Source of the DNA: Roseivivax sp. THAF197b
Lineage (GTDB): Bacteria; Pseudomonadota; Alphaproteobacteria; Rhodobacterales; Rhodobacteraceae
NCBI RefSeq assembly: GCF_009363255.1
Contig: NZ_CP045318.1
Span: 1,539,501-1,603,500, forward strand
Reading direction: 5' to 3'
Length of the DNA stretch: 64,000 bases
Shown: piece by piece, positions 8,653 through 17,855 of the stretch
How the letters are laid out: every line of letters begins with the position of its first letter
Position numbering within the stretch: the stretch's first letter is position 1
Notes under the pieces: generated by a model
What the model saw: the letters and a program-made list of their open reading frames with translations, nothing else
Told to the model about the DNA's origin: nothing
The model's database searches: none
Position numbers and translations under genes: made by a program

Positions 8653-9941
8653 GCGAGCTGCCCTTCGGCGGTGATCCGGGTCTTGCCGCGCAGATAGGGA
8701 TGCAGGACCTCTGGGATCGTGACCGATCCGTCCGCTTCCTGACCATTCTCCAGCACCGCGATCAGCGCGCGGCCCACCGCGAGGCCCGACCCATTGAGCG
8801 TGTGCAGGAATTCCGGCTTGCCGCCATCCTTGGGCTTGAACCGCGCATTCATGCGCCGCGCCTGGAAGTCCCCGCAGACCGATACGGACGAGATCTCGCG
8901 ATAGGTGTTCTGACCGGGCAGCCACACCTCGATGTCGTGGGTCCGGATCGCGCCGAAGCCGATATCGCCGGTGCAAAGCGTGACCGTCCGGTAGGCCAGA
9001 CCCAGTTTCTCGAGGATACCTTCGGCGCAGCGCGTCATCCGCTCATGCTCGGCGGCACTTTCATCGGGATGGGTGACCGACACCATCTCGACCTTCTCAA
9101 ACTGGTGCTGGCGCAGCATGCCCGCCGTGTCGCGACCGGCGCTGCCCGCCTCGGAGCGGAAACACTGGGTGTGGGCCACGTAGCGGCGGGGCAGGTAATC
9201 CTCGTCCACGGTCAGGCCGTTCACTATATTGGTCAGGGTCACTTCCGCCGTAGGCACGAGCCACCAGCCATTCGTCGTGCGGTAGCTGTCCTCGCCGAAT
9301 TTGGGCAGCTGCCCGGTGCCATACATCATCTCGTCACGCACCAGAACCGGCGTCCAGGTCTCGGTCAGCCCGTTCTCCTCGATATGCGTATCAAGCATGA
9401 ATTGCGCGAGCGCCCGGTGCAGCCGCGCCACGGCCCCCGACATCACCACGAAGCGCGAGCCCGAAAGCTTCGCCGCCGTCTCGAAATCTAGCCCGTCTTG
9501 CACGGCAGGCAGATCGTAATGCTCTTTCGCCGCGAAATCGAAGGTCTTCGGCTCGCCCCAGCGGCGGATCTCCACGTTGTCGGCCTCATCCGCCCCTTCC
9601 GGCACGTCCTCGGCCACGATGTTCGGCAGCTCCATCAGCTTGCCCGTCAGCTCCGCATCGAGGTCCTTGGCCCGCGCCTGCATCGCCGCGACCTCGTCCT
9701 TCTTCTCCGAGACCAGCGCGCGCAGCCGTTCGAACTCGGCCTCGTCCCCATTGGCCTTGGCGGCACCCACATCCTTGGAGGCCCGCTTCTGCTCGGCCTG
9801 CGCGGTCTCGGCGGCATGGATCGCCGCACGGCGTTCCTCGTCAAGCGCAAGGATCGGAGCGGAGGCGCCCGAAATGCCCCGCTTGGCCATGGCGGCGTCG
9901 AACGCCTCGGGAGTGTCGCGGATCATGCGGATATCGTGCAT
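8649..9941 (-). CDS. serS: Seryl-tRNA synthetase
   Basis: 430 residues, normal length. It charges tRNA-Ser (and tRNA-Sec) with serine. The N-terminal 110 residues are a charged helical hairpin that binds the long arm of the tRNA ([20 protein letters not shown] region). Class II motif 2 appears as [20 protein letters not shown] and motif 3 as [16 protein letters not shown]. The ATG at 9941 follows GAGAGG; the frame stays open upstream but the added residues have no family match. The TspO-like gene follows with a 4-nt overlap. Confidence 0.97.
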   Translation of the reverse strand: MHDIRMIRDTPEAFDAAMAKRGISGASAPILALDEERRAAIHAAETAQAEQKRASKDVGAAKANGDEAEFERLRALVSEKKDEVAAMQARAKDLDAELTGKLMELPNIVAEDVPEGADEADNVEIRRWGEPKTFDFAAKEHYDLPAVQDGLDFETAAKLSGSRFVVMSGAVARLHRALAQFMLDTHIEENGLTETWTPVLVRDEMMYGTGQLPKFGEDSYRTTNGWWLVPTAEVTLTNIVNGLTVDEDYLPRRYVAHTQCFRSEAGSAGRDTAGMLRQHQFEKVEMVSVTHPDESAAEHERMTRCAEGILEKLGLAYRTVTLCTGDIGFGAIRTHDIEVWLPGQNTYREISSVSVCGDFQARRMNARFKPKDGGKPEFLHTLNGSGLAVGRALIAVLENGQEADGSVTIPEVLHPYLRGKTRITAEGQLA

Positions 9942-9994
9942 CGGGGGCCTCTCGGGCAGAAACATGAGTCGTCTGCGCTTATGCCCCAAAGCAT

Positions 9995-10636
9995 CTACGG
10001 TGTGTAGGGGCGGGCCACTTCGCGGATGACCCAGGTGTCCACGGGCGCGATCACCGCGTCGCTGCCCGCGATGGCCGAGATGACGCCGACGATGCGCCGA
10101 CCGTCGCCCGTGCCGTAGAACACCGGGCCGCCCGACATGCCCTTGGAGACCGCGCAGCCCAGATACCACCGCCCGCGCCGCGCCTCGCCCGCGCAATCCT
10201 CGCGCCGGGTCTGGCGGTCCGGGGCCTCGCGCGGATAGCCCACCATGGCAAAGGGCCCCGTGGGGGCGGCAGAGCCCACGTTGACCGGGGCAGGGGGCAA
10301 GGCCCGGTTGAGCCGGAGGATCGCGATGTCATGGGCGACGTCCACCTCGCCCTCCTGCACGGCATCGGGATGCAGCACGATCTCCTCGACCGACGCCGCC
10401 GCTTCATGCCTTTTGCCGTCCCAGCCCGCGACGAAGCCAAGCCCGATGGGGGAGCGCGCCCGTCCGTCGGGCAGCGTGACGCAATGCGCGGCGGTCAGCA
10501 GCGTGGCAGGGCCAACGAGCGTCGCGGTGCAGAGCCGCACGGACGAGAACCCGCCCCCGAAGAGCCTGCCAATGGACAGGTCCTGGGCTGTGGCGGGCAT
10601 TGCAAAGAAAATGGTGAGAAGAACCAAACGAAGCAT
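9995..10636 (-). CDS. Secreted trypsin-like serine protease
   Basis: 213 residues with a signal peptide (residues 1-18, cleavage after ATAQ or nearby). The chymotrypsin-fold triad is visible: His51 in LLTAAHCV, Asp103 in [10 protein letters not shown] and Ser168 in GMSGGP, where the usual GDSGGP has Met instead of Asp. Cys36 and Cys52, and Cys148 and Cys161, are placed to form disulfides. It is smaller than DegP and has no PDZ domain, so it is a simple periplasmic or secreted protease. Substrate unknown. It lies 54 nt upstream of serS. Confidence 0.85.
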   Translation of the reverse strand: MLRLVLLTIFFAMPATAQDLSIGRLFGGGFSSVRLCTATLVGPATLLTAAHCVTLPDGRARSPIGLGFVAGWDGKRHEAAASVEEIVLHPDAVQEGEVDVAHDIAILRLNRALPPAPVNVGSAAPTGPFAMVGYPREAPDRQTRREDCAGEARRGRWYLGCAVSKGMSGGPVFYGTGDGRRIVGVISAIAGSDAVIAPVDTWVIREVARPYTP

Positions 10637-10968
10637 TGGCGGAAATTAAGCCCGTCGCCATGGCGGTCAATCTCGAAAGCGCCTTATTGATCGTCATATC
10701 GCGTAAGGCGGATTCAACGACGTTGATATTCAGGACGTGATGGAAACGGTATCTAAAGTATTGGAAATAAAGCGTTAAACCTTTCGCATGCGAAAGAATT
10801 TCCTTGCGCGGGCCAAGATTCCGCAAACCCCGCCCCAACCAGCGCGGCAAACCGTCCCTTGGGGAAAGCCCCAACCCCGCTTGCATCGCCGCGTCCCAAT
10901 CCATAGGTTCCGCGCAACTTCGGGAGACCGGGCTCGCGCCCGCCCTCACACCAACAAGGAGCCCCTCG
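10637..10968. other. 332-nt gap between the protease and yajC
   Basis: This divergent region must hold promoters for both directions. The middle part (about 10690-10800) is AT-rich for this genome and contains the 16-bp palindrome at 10781-10796. I see no gene in it. Confidence 0.6.
10781..10796. promoter_or_regulatory. Perfect 16-bp palindrome CTTTCGCATGCGAAAG
   Basis: A perfect dyad with no spacer in an AT-rich part of the region upstream of yajC-secDF. It could be an operator or a short hairpin; it matches no regulator site I can name. Confidence 0.4.
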
Positions 10969-11256
10969 ATGGACGGCAACGCGCTGGCGCAATTCGTGCC
11001 CCTGATCCTCATCTTCGCGATCATGTATTTCCTTCTGATCCGCCCGCAGCAGAAGAAGATGAAAGAGCATCAGAAGATGGTCGAGAACCTGCGCCGGGGC
11101 GATCAGGTCGTCACGCAGGGCGGTCTCATCGGCAAGGTCGTGAAGGTCAAGGAAGGCAACGAGCTCGAAGTCGAGCTGTCCGAAGGCGTAAAGGTACGCG
11201 TCGTGCAGAACACCATCGCGCAGGTCATCTCGAAGACCGAGCCCGCCAACAGCTGA
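10969..11256 (+). CDS. yajC: Preprotein translocase subunit YajC
   Basis: 95 residues from the ATG at 10969, preceded by AAGGAG. A single N-terminal membrane helix (about residues 8-25) leads into RPQQKKMKEHQKMV and the conserved GDQVVTQGGLIGKV, the YajC signature. YajC associates with SecDF and the SecYEG channel in the inner membrane. It is the first gene of yajC-secD-secF, 73 nt before secD. A longer frame from 10804 is not supported by family length. Confidence 0.95.
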   Translation: MDGNALAQFVPLILIFAIMYFLLIRPQQKKMKEHQKMVENLRRGDQVVTQGGLIGKVVKVKEGNELEVELSEGVKVRVVQNTIAQVISKTEPANS

Positions 11257-11329
11257 TCCCCGCGATCCCGGGAGAGGGCCCGCCACGGCGCGGCCCATCC
11301 CCGACGCCCCTGCCCAAGAAAGCGCGACC

Positions 11330-12988
11330 ATGCTTCAGATCGACACCTGGAAACGCGTCCTCATCCTCATGGTCGTGGCCTTCGGCGTCGTCTTCTCGGC
11401 GCCGAACCTCTTCTATGACCGGGTGGAGCAGCACAACGACGCCGTGACCGCCATCGAACGGCAGGGCGAAACCGAAGAGCGGCTGGCTGCGCAAGCGCAA
11501 TGGCCGGACTGGCTGCCCGCCACCATCGTCAATCTGGGTCTCGATCTGCGCGGCGGCGCGCATCTACTGGCCGAAGTGCAGGTCGCGGATGTCTATGACG
11601 CCCGGCTCGAGGCGATGTGGCCCGAAGTGCGCGACACCCTGCGCCCCTTGCGCGACAGCGTGGGCACGATCCGTCTGCGCGACAACACGCCCGGCGAGTT
11701 GCGCGTGCGGATCGGCAACCCCGAAAATATGGGCGAGGCGCTGACCGCCGTGCGCGCTTTGGCCCAGCCCGTGGCCTCGGTTGCAGCCGCTGGCGCCACC
11801 GATATCGACGTTGCGGGCGAGGGCGATGAGCTGGTCGTGCGCCTGTCCGAGGCCGAACAGCGTGCCACGGACGACCGCACCGTGCGCCAGTCGCTCGAGA
11901 TCATCCGCCGCCGCATCGACGAGGTCGGCACGCGGGAGCCCACGATCCAGCGCCAGGGCGCCGACCGGATCCTCATCCAGGTGCCCGGCATCGGCTCGGC
12001 GGCGGAACTCAAGGAAATCATCGGCACCACGGCGCAGCTGACCTTCCAACCGGTCGTGGGCCGCGCGAACGAGGGCTCGGAGCCCGGCATCGGCAACGAG
12101 GTCGTCCCGTCGCTCGACGAGGAGGGCGTCTTCTACGAGCTCGAACGCGCCCCCGTCGTCACCGGCGAGGAACTGGTCGACGCGCAGCCTGCCTTCGACC
12201 AAAACGGCCGACCGGCAGTGAATTTCCGCTTCAACACCTCCGGCGCGCGCAGCTTCGGCGATTACACGGCGGAGAATATCGGCAATCCCTTCGCCATCGT
12301 GCTCGATGACGAAGTGATCTCCGCCCCCGTGATCCAGAGCCACATTCCCGGCGGCTCGGGCATCATCACCGGCAATTTCACCGTCGAGGAATCAACCCAG
12401 CTGGCCGTGCTGCTGCGCGCAGGCGCGCTGCCTGCGGAGCTGACCTTTCTCGAGGAGCGCACGATCGGCCCCGAGCTTGGCCAGGACAGCATCGAGGCGG
12501 GCAAGATCGCCACGATGGTCGCCTTCGCCATGGTGCTCGTCTTCATGTTCGCGGCTTACGGGCTCTTCGGGCTCTTCGCCAACGTGGCGCTGATCCTGAA
12601 CGTGGCGATGCTGTTTGCGGTCCTGTCGGTGATCGGCGCCACGCTGACCCTGCCGGGCATTGCGGGGATCGTGTTGACCGTCGGCATGGCAGTCGATGCC
12701 AACGTGCTGATCTTCGAGCGGATCCGCGAGGAGCTGAAGACCGCCAAAGGGCCCGCCCGCGCCATCGAGCGCGGCTACGAGAAGGCGCTCTCGGCCATCG
12801 TGGATGCCAATATCACCACGATGATCACCGCGATCATCCTTTTTGCCATGGGATCGGGCCCGGTGCGGGGCTTTGCCATCACGCTCGGCGTCGGCATCGT
12901 GACCTCGGTTTTCACCGCAATCTATGTCACCCGTCTCTTCGTCACCATGTGGTTCGAGCGCAAGCGCCCGAAGACCCTGACCGTCTGA
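11330..12988 (+). CDS. secD: Protein translocase subunit SecD
   Basis: 552 residues. SecD with SecF uses the proton gradient to pull preproteins out of the Sec channel into the periplasm. A membrane helix near residues 8-25 is followed by GLDLRGGAHLL, the conserved D1 motif, then by the large periplasmic domain containing RRRIDEVGTREPTIQRQG, and in the C-terminal third by five membrane helices including the segment GMAVDANVLIFERIREE. The next gene, secF, begins 13 nt after the stop. Confidence 0.97.
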   Translation: MLQIDTWKRVLILMVVAFGVVFSAPNLFYDRVEQHNDAVTAIERQGETEERLAAQAQWPDWLPATIVNLGLDLRGGAHLLAEVQVADVYDARLEAMWPEVRDTLRPLRDSVGTIRLRDNTPGELRVRIGNPENMGEALTAVRALAQPVASVAAAGATDIDVAGEGDELVVRLSEAEQRATDDRTVRQSLEIIRRRIDEVGTREPTIQRQGADRILIQVPGIGSAAELKEIIGTTAQLTFQPVVGRANEGSEPGIGNEVVPSLDEEGVFYELERAPVVTGEELVDAQPAFDQNGRPAVNFRFNTSGARSFGDYTAENIGNPFAIVLDDEVISAPVIQSHIPGGSGIITGNFTVEESTQLAVLLRAGALPAELTFLEERTIGPELGQDSIEAGKIATMVAFAMVLVFMFAAYGLFGLFANVALILNVAMLFAVLSVIGATLTLPGIAGIVLTVGMAVDANVLIFERIREELKTAKGPARAIERGYEKALSAIVDANITTMITAIILFAMGSGPVRGFAITLGVGIVTSVFTAIYVTRLFVTMWFERKRPKTLTV

Positions 12989-13001
12989 GAAAGCGAAATC
13001 C

Positions 13002-13970
13002 ATGCGCCTCAAGCTCGTTCGCGACGAAACCTCCTTCGATTTCTTCAGCCGCACCAAGCTGTGGCTGGGCATTTCGGCTGTCATGATGGCGATCGCCTTC
13101 GCCTCCTTCATCTTCCAGGGGCTGAATTTCGGCATCGATTTCCGGGGCGGCACGACGATCCGTACCGAAAGCGCCGAGCCCGTGGATGTGGGCGCCTACC
13201 GCGCAGCGCTGCAACAGCTCGAGCTAGGCGATATCGTCATTTCGGAGGTGTTCGATCCAAGCTTCGATGACGACCAGAACGTCGCCATGGTGCGGATCGC
13301 CGCGCAGGATGGCGCCGAGGCGGTCACGCCCGAGACGATCCAATCCGTGGAGGCCGCGTTGCAGAACGTGGCGCCCGATATATCGTTTACGTCGGTCGAA
13401 TCCGTCGGTCCAAAAGTGTCGGGCGAACTGATCCAGACCGCGATCATCGCGGTGCTTTTGGCCATCGGCGCAGTGCTCGTCTATATCTGGCTGCGGTTTG
13501 AATGGCAGTTCGCCCTGGGGGCCGTGGCAGCCCTCGTGCATGACGTGCTTCTGACGATCGGCATCTTTTCGGAGCTGCGCATCCAGTTCGACCTGGCGAT
13601 TATCGCCGCACTTCTGACCATCGTGGGCTATTCGCTGAACGACACCGTGGTCGTGTTCGACCGGGTCCGCGAAAACTTGATCAAGTACAAGAAGCGCGAC
13701 CTGAAAGAGGTGCTCAACATCTCGATCAACGAAACGCTGAGCCGGACATTGATGACCTCGATGACGACATTGCTTGCGCTGATCGCGCTGTTTGTCCTCG
13801 GCGGTGACGTGATCCGGGGCTTCGTCTTCGCGATGATCTGGGGCGTGATCGTCGGCACCTATTCGTCGATCTTCGTGGCTTCCGCGCTGCTTTACCGCCT
13901 TGGCGTAAAGCGCGATTGGGACAAGCCCGATGCCGGTGCGGGGACGCAATTCGCCGATATCGACGCCTGA
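13002..13970 (+). CDS. secF: Protein translocase subunit SecF
   Basis: 322 residues, the usual length. The N-terminal membrane helix is followed by GLNFGIDFRGGTTI, the SecF counterpart of the SecD D1 motif. The C-terminal half has the conserved GYSLNDTVVVFDRVREN and TLSRTLMTS segments within five membrane helices. SecF pairs with SecD to form the proton-driven export motor. It is followed after about 100 nt by the Mth938-like gene, a common alphaproteobacterial neighbourhood. Confidence 0.97.
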   Translation: MRLKLVRDETSFDFFSRTKLWLGISAVMMAIAFASFIFQGLNFGIDFRGGTTIRTESAEPVDVGAYRAALQQLELGDIVISEVFDPSFDDDQNVAMVRIAAQDGAEAVTPETIQSVEAALQNVAPDISFTSVESVGPKVSGELIQTAIIAVLLAIGAVLVYIWLRFEWQFALGAVAALVHDVLLTIGIFSELRIQFDLAIIAALLTIVGYSLNDTVVVFDRVRENLIKYKKRDLKEVLNISINETLSRTLMTSMTTLLALIALFVLGGDVIRGFVFAMIWGVIVGTYSSIFVASALLYRLGVKRDWDKPDAGAGTQFADIDA

Positions 13971-14066
13971 ACGCGCGTCGGTTTCGGCAAGGCCGGTCTT
14001 GCCGGATTGCATGCCCGGGGCATATAGAGCCTTGGAAACGGACAATGGGTGCTGGAGGTGACAGGC

Positions 14067-14420
14067 ATGCGGCTGAACGAAATCACGTTTTCCGATGCGC
14101 AACCGGTCGATGGCTACGGTCCGGGTTTTTTCCGCATTGCGGGCGAGGCCGTCGAGGGGCCCTTGTGCCTGTCCTCGCGCGGCACATCCGCCTGGGGCGG
14201 GCTTGAAGATGCTGACCGGCTTCTTGATCTTGCCGATGAGATCGACGTGCTGTTCGTGGGCACCGGTTCCGAGATCCGGCACCTGCCCAAGGATCTGCGG
14301 CACCGGCTGGAAGAGGCCGGGATCGGAGTCGAGGTGATGGCCTCGCCCTCGGCATGCCGGACCTACAACGTGCTGCTGTCCGAAGGGCGCCGCGTGGCGC
14401 TGGCGGTGCTGCCCGTCTGA
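14067..14420 (+). CDS. Mth938-like domain-containing protein (DUF498)
   Basis: 117 residues from the ATG at 14067, which has GGAGG about 8 nt upstream; a GTG at 14049 in the same frame is possible but lies on that ribosome site. The sequence matches the Mth938/DUF498 fold shared with the mitochondrial complex I assembly factor NDUFAF3: DGYGPGFFRI, LFVGTGSEI and the end YNVLLSEGRRVALAVLP. In many alphaproteobacteria this gene follows secF, suggesting a membrane-assembly link. No bacterial function is proven. Confidence 0.85.
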   Translation: MRLNEITFSDAQPVDGYGPGFFRIAGEAVEGPLCLSSRGTSAWGGLEDADRLLDLADEIDVLFVGTGSEIRHLPKDLRHRLEEAGIGVEVMASPSACRTYNVLLSEGRRVALAVLPV

Positions 14421-14499
14421 GCCGGGCCTTTTGGGTCTGATCCGGGCGTGATTGAGAGCGTTCTCCAAATGACCTGACGGTCCGCCTGCGGCGGGCGGC

Positions 14500-14546
14500 G
14501 GAGCGAGGGGCCAGCCCCTCGCGCTCCCCGGAGGTATTTCTGGTCC
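14500..14546. repeat. Intergenic hairpin element of Rhodobacterales type
   Basis: GCGAGGGGC (14503-14511) and GCCCCTCGC (14514-14522) form a perfect 9-bp dyad followed by GCTCCCCGGAGGTATTTCTGG. I recall similar blocks ending in CCCCGGAGTATTT between genes in many Rhodobacterales genomes. No T run follows, so it is not a canonical terminator. Confidence 0.45.
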
Positions 14547-14680
14547 GGTCGTGACAGGGGGCAGCACTTCTTTCTGAGGCGTGGGACGCGCGGGCGGTTG
14601 TCGGGGGCGGCGTGAAAAATTCCCCTCGGAGCGCGGGTCGGTGCTTCCGCCCAAGGCGCGGGCGGGCTAAGCCTGTGGGA

Positions 14681-15289
14681 ATGTTACGGATTGACGATCT
14701 TGCCGTGGCGCGTGGCGGCGTGCCGGTCCTCGAAGGGCTCTCCTTTACGCTGGAGGCCGGTCAGGCTTTGGTGCTGCGCGGGCCCAACGGATCGGGCAAG
14801 ACGACGCTGATCCGCACCGTGGCGGGGTTGCAGCCGCCGCTGTCAGGCCGGGTCGAGGGCATCGAGGCGGTGGCTTATGCGGGCCATCAGGACGGTCTCA
14901 AGACCAGTCTGAGCGTCACGGAAAACCTGACCTTCTGGGCCGCCGTCTATGGCGCGGGCGATGTCGAGGCAGCCATGGCGCGCTTCGATCTGACAGGCTT
15001 GCGCGACCGGCTGGCGGGCAACCTTTCGGCGGGCCAGAAGCGACGTTTGGGGCTTGCGCGTCTCTTGGTGACCGGACGGCCGGTCTGGGTCCTGGACGAG
15101 CCGACCGTTTCCCTTGATACCGCCTCTGTCGGGCTTTTTGCGGAGGCGGTGAAGGCGCATCTGGCTGAAGGCGGGGCGGCGCTGATGGCCACGCATATCG
15201 ATCTGGGCCTGCCCGACGCACGCATGCTGGATGTCGCCCCCTTCAAGGCCAAGCCGCGCGCGCGCGCCGAAGACGAGGCCTTCCTGTGA
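14681..15289 (+). CDS. ccmA: Heme exporter ATP-binding protein CcmA
   Basis: 202 residues from the ATG at 14681. It is a small ABC ATPase: Walker [10 protein letters not shown] at residues 34-42, signature [15 protein letters not shown] and Walker [13 protein letters not shown]. With CcmB it releases holo-CcmE from CcmC-CcmD during c-type cytochrome maturation. The start is chosen by family length; the frame extends 23 codons upstream without a match. The stop overlaps the ccmB start by four bases (GTGA), showing coupling. Confidence 0.95.
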   Translation: MLRIDDLAVARGGVPVLEGLSFTLEAGQALVLRGPNGSGKTTLIRTVAGLQPPLSGRVEGIEAVAYAGHQDGLKTSLSVTENLTFWAAVYGAGDVEAAMARFDLTGLRDRLAGNLSAGQKRRLGLARLLVTGRPVWVLDEPTVSLDTASVGLFAEAVKAHLAEGGAALMATHIDLGLPDARMLDVAPFKAKPRARAEDEAFL

Positions 15290-15942
15290 TCGCGCTTCTG
15301 ATGCGGGATCTGCGCCTTGCAATCCGGGCGGGCGGCGGCTTCGGTCTGGGCCTTGCCTTCTTCCTGATCGTGGTCGTTCTGGTGCCCTTCGGCGTGGGGC
15401 CCGAGACGACCCTTCTGGCGCGGATCGCGCCCGGCATTCTGTGGGTTGGCGCGCTTCTGGCCTGTCTTCTGTCGCTCGACCGGATCTTCGCGCTGGATTG
15501 GGAGGACGGGTCGCTCGATCTGCTGGCGACAGCGCCCTTGCCGATGGAGGGGATCGTGACCGTGAAGGCGCTGGCGCATTGGCTGACCACCGGTCTGCCG
15601 CTGGTGCTGGCCGCCCCTGCGCTGGGTCTGCTTCTGAGCCTGCCCGGGCCGGGATATCTGTGGCTGTTCCTGTCCCTGCTGATCGGCACGCCAGCCTTGT
15701 CGGTGATCGGCACCTTCGGCGCGGCGCTGACGGTCGGGTTGAAGCGGGGCGGCCTGCTGCTGTCGCTGCTGGTGCTGCCGCTTTACGTGCCCACGCTGAT
15801 CTTCGGGGCAGAGGTGGCACGGCGCGGCGCGGAGGGGCTCGCCGTGGAGACGCCGCTTGCCATGCTGGCAGGCCTCAGTTTCGGCGCCATCGCCCTCTTG
15901 CCCTTCGCCTCGGCCGCGGTGCTGCGCATCAATCTGAGATAG
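15286..15942 (+). CDS. ccmB: Heme exporter membrane protein CcmB
   Basis: 218 residues with about six membrane helices and no soluble domain, the CcmB pattern. [25 protein letters not shown] near residues 64-88 is the conserved cytoplasmic loop of the family. It forms the membrane half of the CcmAB transporter in cytochrome c maturation. It begins on a GTG overlapping the ccmA stop and is followed 73 nt later by ccmC. Confidence 0.95.
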   Translation: MIALLMRDLRLAIRAGGGFGLGLAFFLIVVVLVPFGVGPETTLLARIAPGILWVGALLACLLSLDRIFALDWEDGSLDLLATAPLPMEGIVTVKALAHWLTTGLPLVLAAPALGLLLSLPGPGYLWLFLSLLIGTPALSVIGTFGAALTVGLKRGGLLLSLLVLPLYVPTLIFGAEVARRGAEGLAVETPLAMLAGLSFGAIALLPFASAAVLRINLR

Positions 15943-16015
15943 CGCGCGCCGACCGTGGACAAACATTGCCGATATGTGAATTGTGCGAGCGGTCACGGGC
16001 CGATAAGGAAGAGCC

Positions 16016-16744
16016 ATGTCGCTTTGGGAATATGCAAATCCGGTCAAGTTCATCGCCACGACCGACCGTGTGCTGCCGGCACTGGCCTGGGCCTCGGCGG
16101 CCTGCCTTGCCATCGGTCTGATCTGGGGCTTTTTCTTCACGCCGGATGATTTCCGCCAGGGATCGACCGTGAAGATCATCTACCTGCATGTGCCGTCAGC
16201 GCTGATGGCGATCAATGGCTGGCTGATGATGCTCGTGGCCTCGCTCATCTGGATCGTCCGGCGGCATCACGTCTCTGCCTTGGCCGCGCGCGCGGCGGCT
16301 CCGGTGGGGGCCACGATGACCGTGATCGCGCTGGCCACGGGGGCGATCTGGGGCCAGCCCATGTGGGGCACCTATTGGGCCTGGGATCCGCGGCTCACGT
16401 CGTTCCTGATCCTGTTCCTGTTCTACCTCGGTTACATGGCGCTTTGGGCCGCGATCGAGAATGACGACACGGCGGCCGATCTGACCTCGATCCTGTGTCT
16501 GGTGGGCTCGGTCTTCGCGCTTCTGTCGCGCTACGCGGTCAATTTCTGGAACCAGGGTTTGCACCAGGGGGCATCGCTTTCGCTCGATGCGGAAGAGAAC
16601 GTGGCGGATATCTTCTGGTACCCGCTGCTTGTCTCCATCGGCGGTTTCGTTCTGCTGTTCATCACGCTGGTCTTCCTGGGAACCCAGACCGAGATCCGGG
16701 CCCGGCGCATGCGCGCACTTCTGGCGCGGGAGCGGATGGCATGA
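16016..16744 (+). CDS. ccmC: Heme transporter CcmC
   Basis: 242 residues, six membrane helices. The tryptophan-rich periplasmic WWD domain is visible as MWGTYWAWDPRLTS, flanked by conserved histidines in LHVPSA and FWNQGLHQGASL that ligate heme. CcmC loads heme onto CcmE. The TGA stop lies inside the ATGATG at the start of ccmD (overlap). AAGGAAGAG precedes the ATG. Confidence 0.96.
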   Translation: MSLWEYANPVKFIATTDRVLPALAWASAACLAIGLIWGFFFTPDDFRQGSTVKIIYLHVPSALMAINGWLMMLVASLIWIVRRHHVSALAARAAAPVGATMTVIALATGAIWGQPMWGTYWAWDPRLTSFLILFLFYLGYMALWAAIENDDTAADLTSILCLVGSVFALLSRYAVNFWNQGLHQGASLSLDAEENVADIFWYPLLVSIGGFVLLFITLVFLGTQTEIRARRMRALLARERMA

Positions 16745-16890
16745 TGCCCGATCTGGGAAAATACGCCGATACGGTGCTGTCGGCCTATGCCGTGTCGCTG
16801 GTGCTGATCGTGGCACTGGTGGCGCTCACGGTGATGCGCGCGCGCAAGGTGCGCCGCGCGCTCGATGAGGTCGAGGCGCGCCGTGGCTAA
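16741..16890 (+). CDS. ccmD: Heme exporter protein CcmD
   Basis: 49 residues, a single membrane helix (SAYAVSLVLIVALVALTVM) followed by the basic segment RARKVRRALDEVEARRG, the typical CcmD layout. It stabilises the CcmC-CcmE complex. It is easily missed because of its size. Two ATGs in tandem at 16741 and 16744 are both possible starts; the first overlaps the ccmC stop. The end overlaps the proposed ccmG start. Confidence 0.9.
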   Translation: MMPDLGKYADTVLSAYAVSLVLIVALVALTVMRARKVRRALDEVEARRG

Positions 16891-17422
16891 GGTCTCGCCG
16901 CTCATGGCTTTGCCGCCGTTGATCTTCGCGGCCTTCGCGGTGCTGGCCTTCGTGGGCATGTATCGCGAGGATCCCGAAGGCCTGCCGTCGACGCGCGTGG
17001 GGCAACCCGCGCCGCCGATCACCGATGCGGCCCTCGAGGGCTATGCCGGGCTTGCGCCCGATGCGCTGAGCTCGGGCGAGGTGACGCTGGTGAATTTCTG
17101 GGCCAGCTGGTGCCCGCCCTGCCGCGTGGAGCATCCGCAATTGCTGGAGTACCAGGCGCAGGGCCTGCGGATCGTCGGGGTCAACATCAAGGACCAGGCG
17201 GGCAATGCCGCGAAATACCTGGCCGAGGAAGAGAACCCCTTCATCGCGGTGCCCTTCGATCCGGCGGGCCGGACGGCCATCGATTGGGGCGTGACCGCGC
17301 CGCCCGAGACCTTCATCGTTGATGGGGAGGGCGTGGTGCTGCACCGGTTCACGGGGCCCCTCACGGGCACGGAATTCGAGACCCGGTTCGTGCCGGAACT
17401 GGACGCGGCGCTCGCGCAGTGA
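16883..17422 (+). CDS. ccmG: Thiol:disulfide interchange protein CcmG/DsbE
   Basis: 179 residues from the GTG at 16883 inside the ccmD end; an ATG at 16865 in the same frame would add six residues. A membrane anchor (residues 9-26) is followed by a thioredoxin domain with WCPPC at 76-80 and the CcmG-type GVTAPPETFIVD near the cis-proline. It reduces apocytochrome c cysteines in the periplasm before heme attachment. It closes the ccmABCDG run; ccmE, ccmF and ccmH are not in the window. Confidence 0.95.
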   Translation: MAKVSPLMALPPLIFAAFAVLAFVGMYREDPEGLPSTRVGQPAPPITDAALEGYAGLAPDALSSGEVTLVNFWASWCPPCRVEHPQLLEYQAQGLRIVGVNIKDQAGNAAKYLAEEENPFIAVPFDPAGRTAIDWGVTAPPETFIVDGEGVVLHRFTGPLTGTEFETRFVPELDAALAQ

Positions 17423-17445
17423 ACTGGGAACAGTGATCTGGCGGT

Positions 17446-17497
17446 GCGGGGCTGAAAGCCCCGCGCTGGTCGTGTCGCGGCAGGCCTGCAGCCTGCC
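17446..17497. other. Two GC-rich hairpins after ccmG
   Basis: GCGGGGCT with AGCCCCGC around GAA (17446-17464), then GGCAGGC with GCCTGCC around CTGCA (17479-17497). Neither has a T run; they may stabilise or end the ccm transcript with Rho. Confidence 0.5.
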
Positions 17498-17511
17498 ACT
17501 CCGGATTGGCG

Positions 17512-17664
17512 CTAGTTCATCACCGTGGTGACATCGGCTTCAAGGCAATCGCTGGAGGTGGGCGGGCAATCGGGCGCGTGGACGGGTTTTTCCGCCGCGG
17601 CTGATGCGCCGTACACGGTGAGCGCGGCCAGGATCAGGGCCTGGATCGTCGTGAGAATCTTCAT
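17512..17664 (-). CDS. Small secreted peptide, unknown function
   Basis: A 50-residue frame on the minus strand from the ATG at 17664 to TAG at 17512. Residues 1-23 look like a signal peptide (hydrophobic LILAALTVYG, then ASAAAE), leaving a mature part of about 27 residues with CPPTSSDC, a likely disulfide pair. GAGG lies about 10 nt upstream of the start. It lies downstream of the atoE terminator, so it needs its own promoter. I do not recognise a family; the signal peptide and codon pattern support reality, but it is short. Confidence 0.55.
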   Translation of the reverse strand: MKILTTIQALILAALTVYGASAAAEKPVHAPDCPPTSSDCLEADVTTVMN

Positions 17665-17797
17665 CTGTCTCTGCCTCGTCTTTTGTCATTGGGGTAGGTG
17701 GGCACCCATGCGCAGAGTTAGAACCCCGGACCGGCAGATTGTCTTCTCACGGGGCCGCGATGGGCGGGGATGTGCCGAGACGGCCGAACCTGTCCTG

Positions 17798-17827
17798 AAA
17801 AAAAACGCCGGGCGGTGTGGCCCGGCG
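17798..17827 (-). terminator. Terminator of the AtoE-type transporter gene
   Basis: On the minus strand CGCCGGGC and GCCCGGCG pair around a 6-nt loop and are followed by eight T residues. Confidence 0.85.
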
Positions 17828-17855
17828 CTTTCATCGGTCAAAGAATCCTCGGAGA

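Noticed and set aside
10404..11024. Minus-strand frame of 206 codons over the yajC upstream gap
   Set aside because: It crosses the AT-rich promoter gap and overlaps the protease gene in another frame, with no recognisable motifs.
17446..17497. Third copy of the REP-like element after ccmG
   Set aside because: It has two hairpins, including GGCAGGC/GCCTGCC, but the core sequence does not match the copies at 5750 and 37744.
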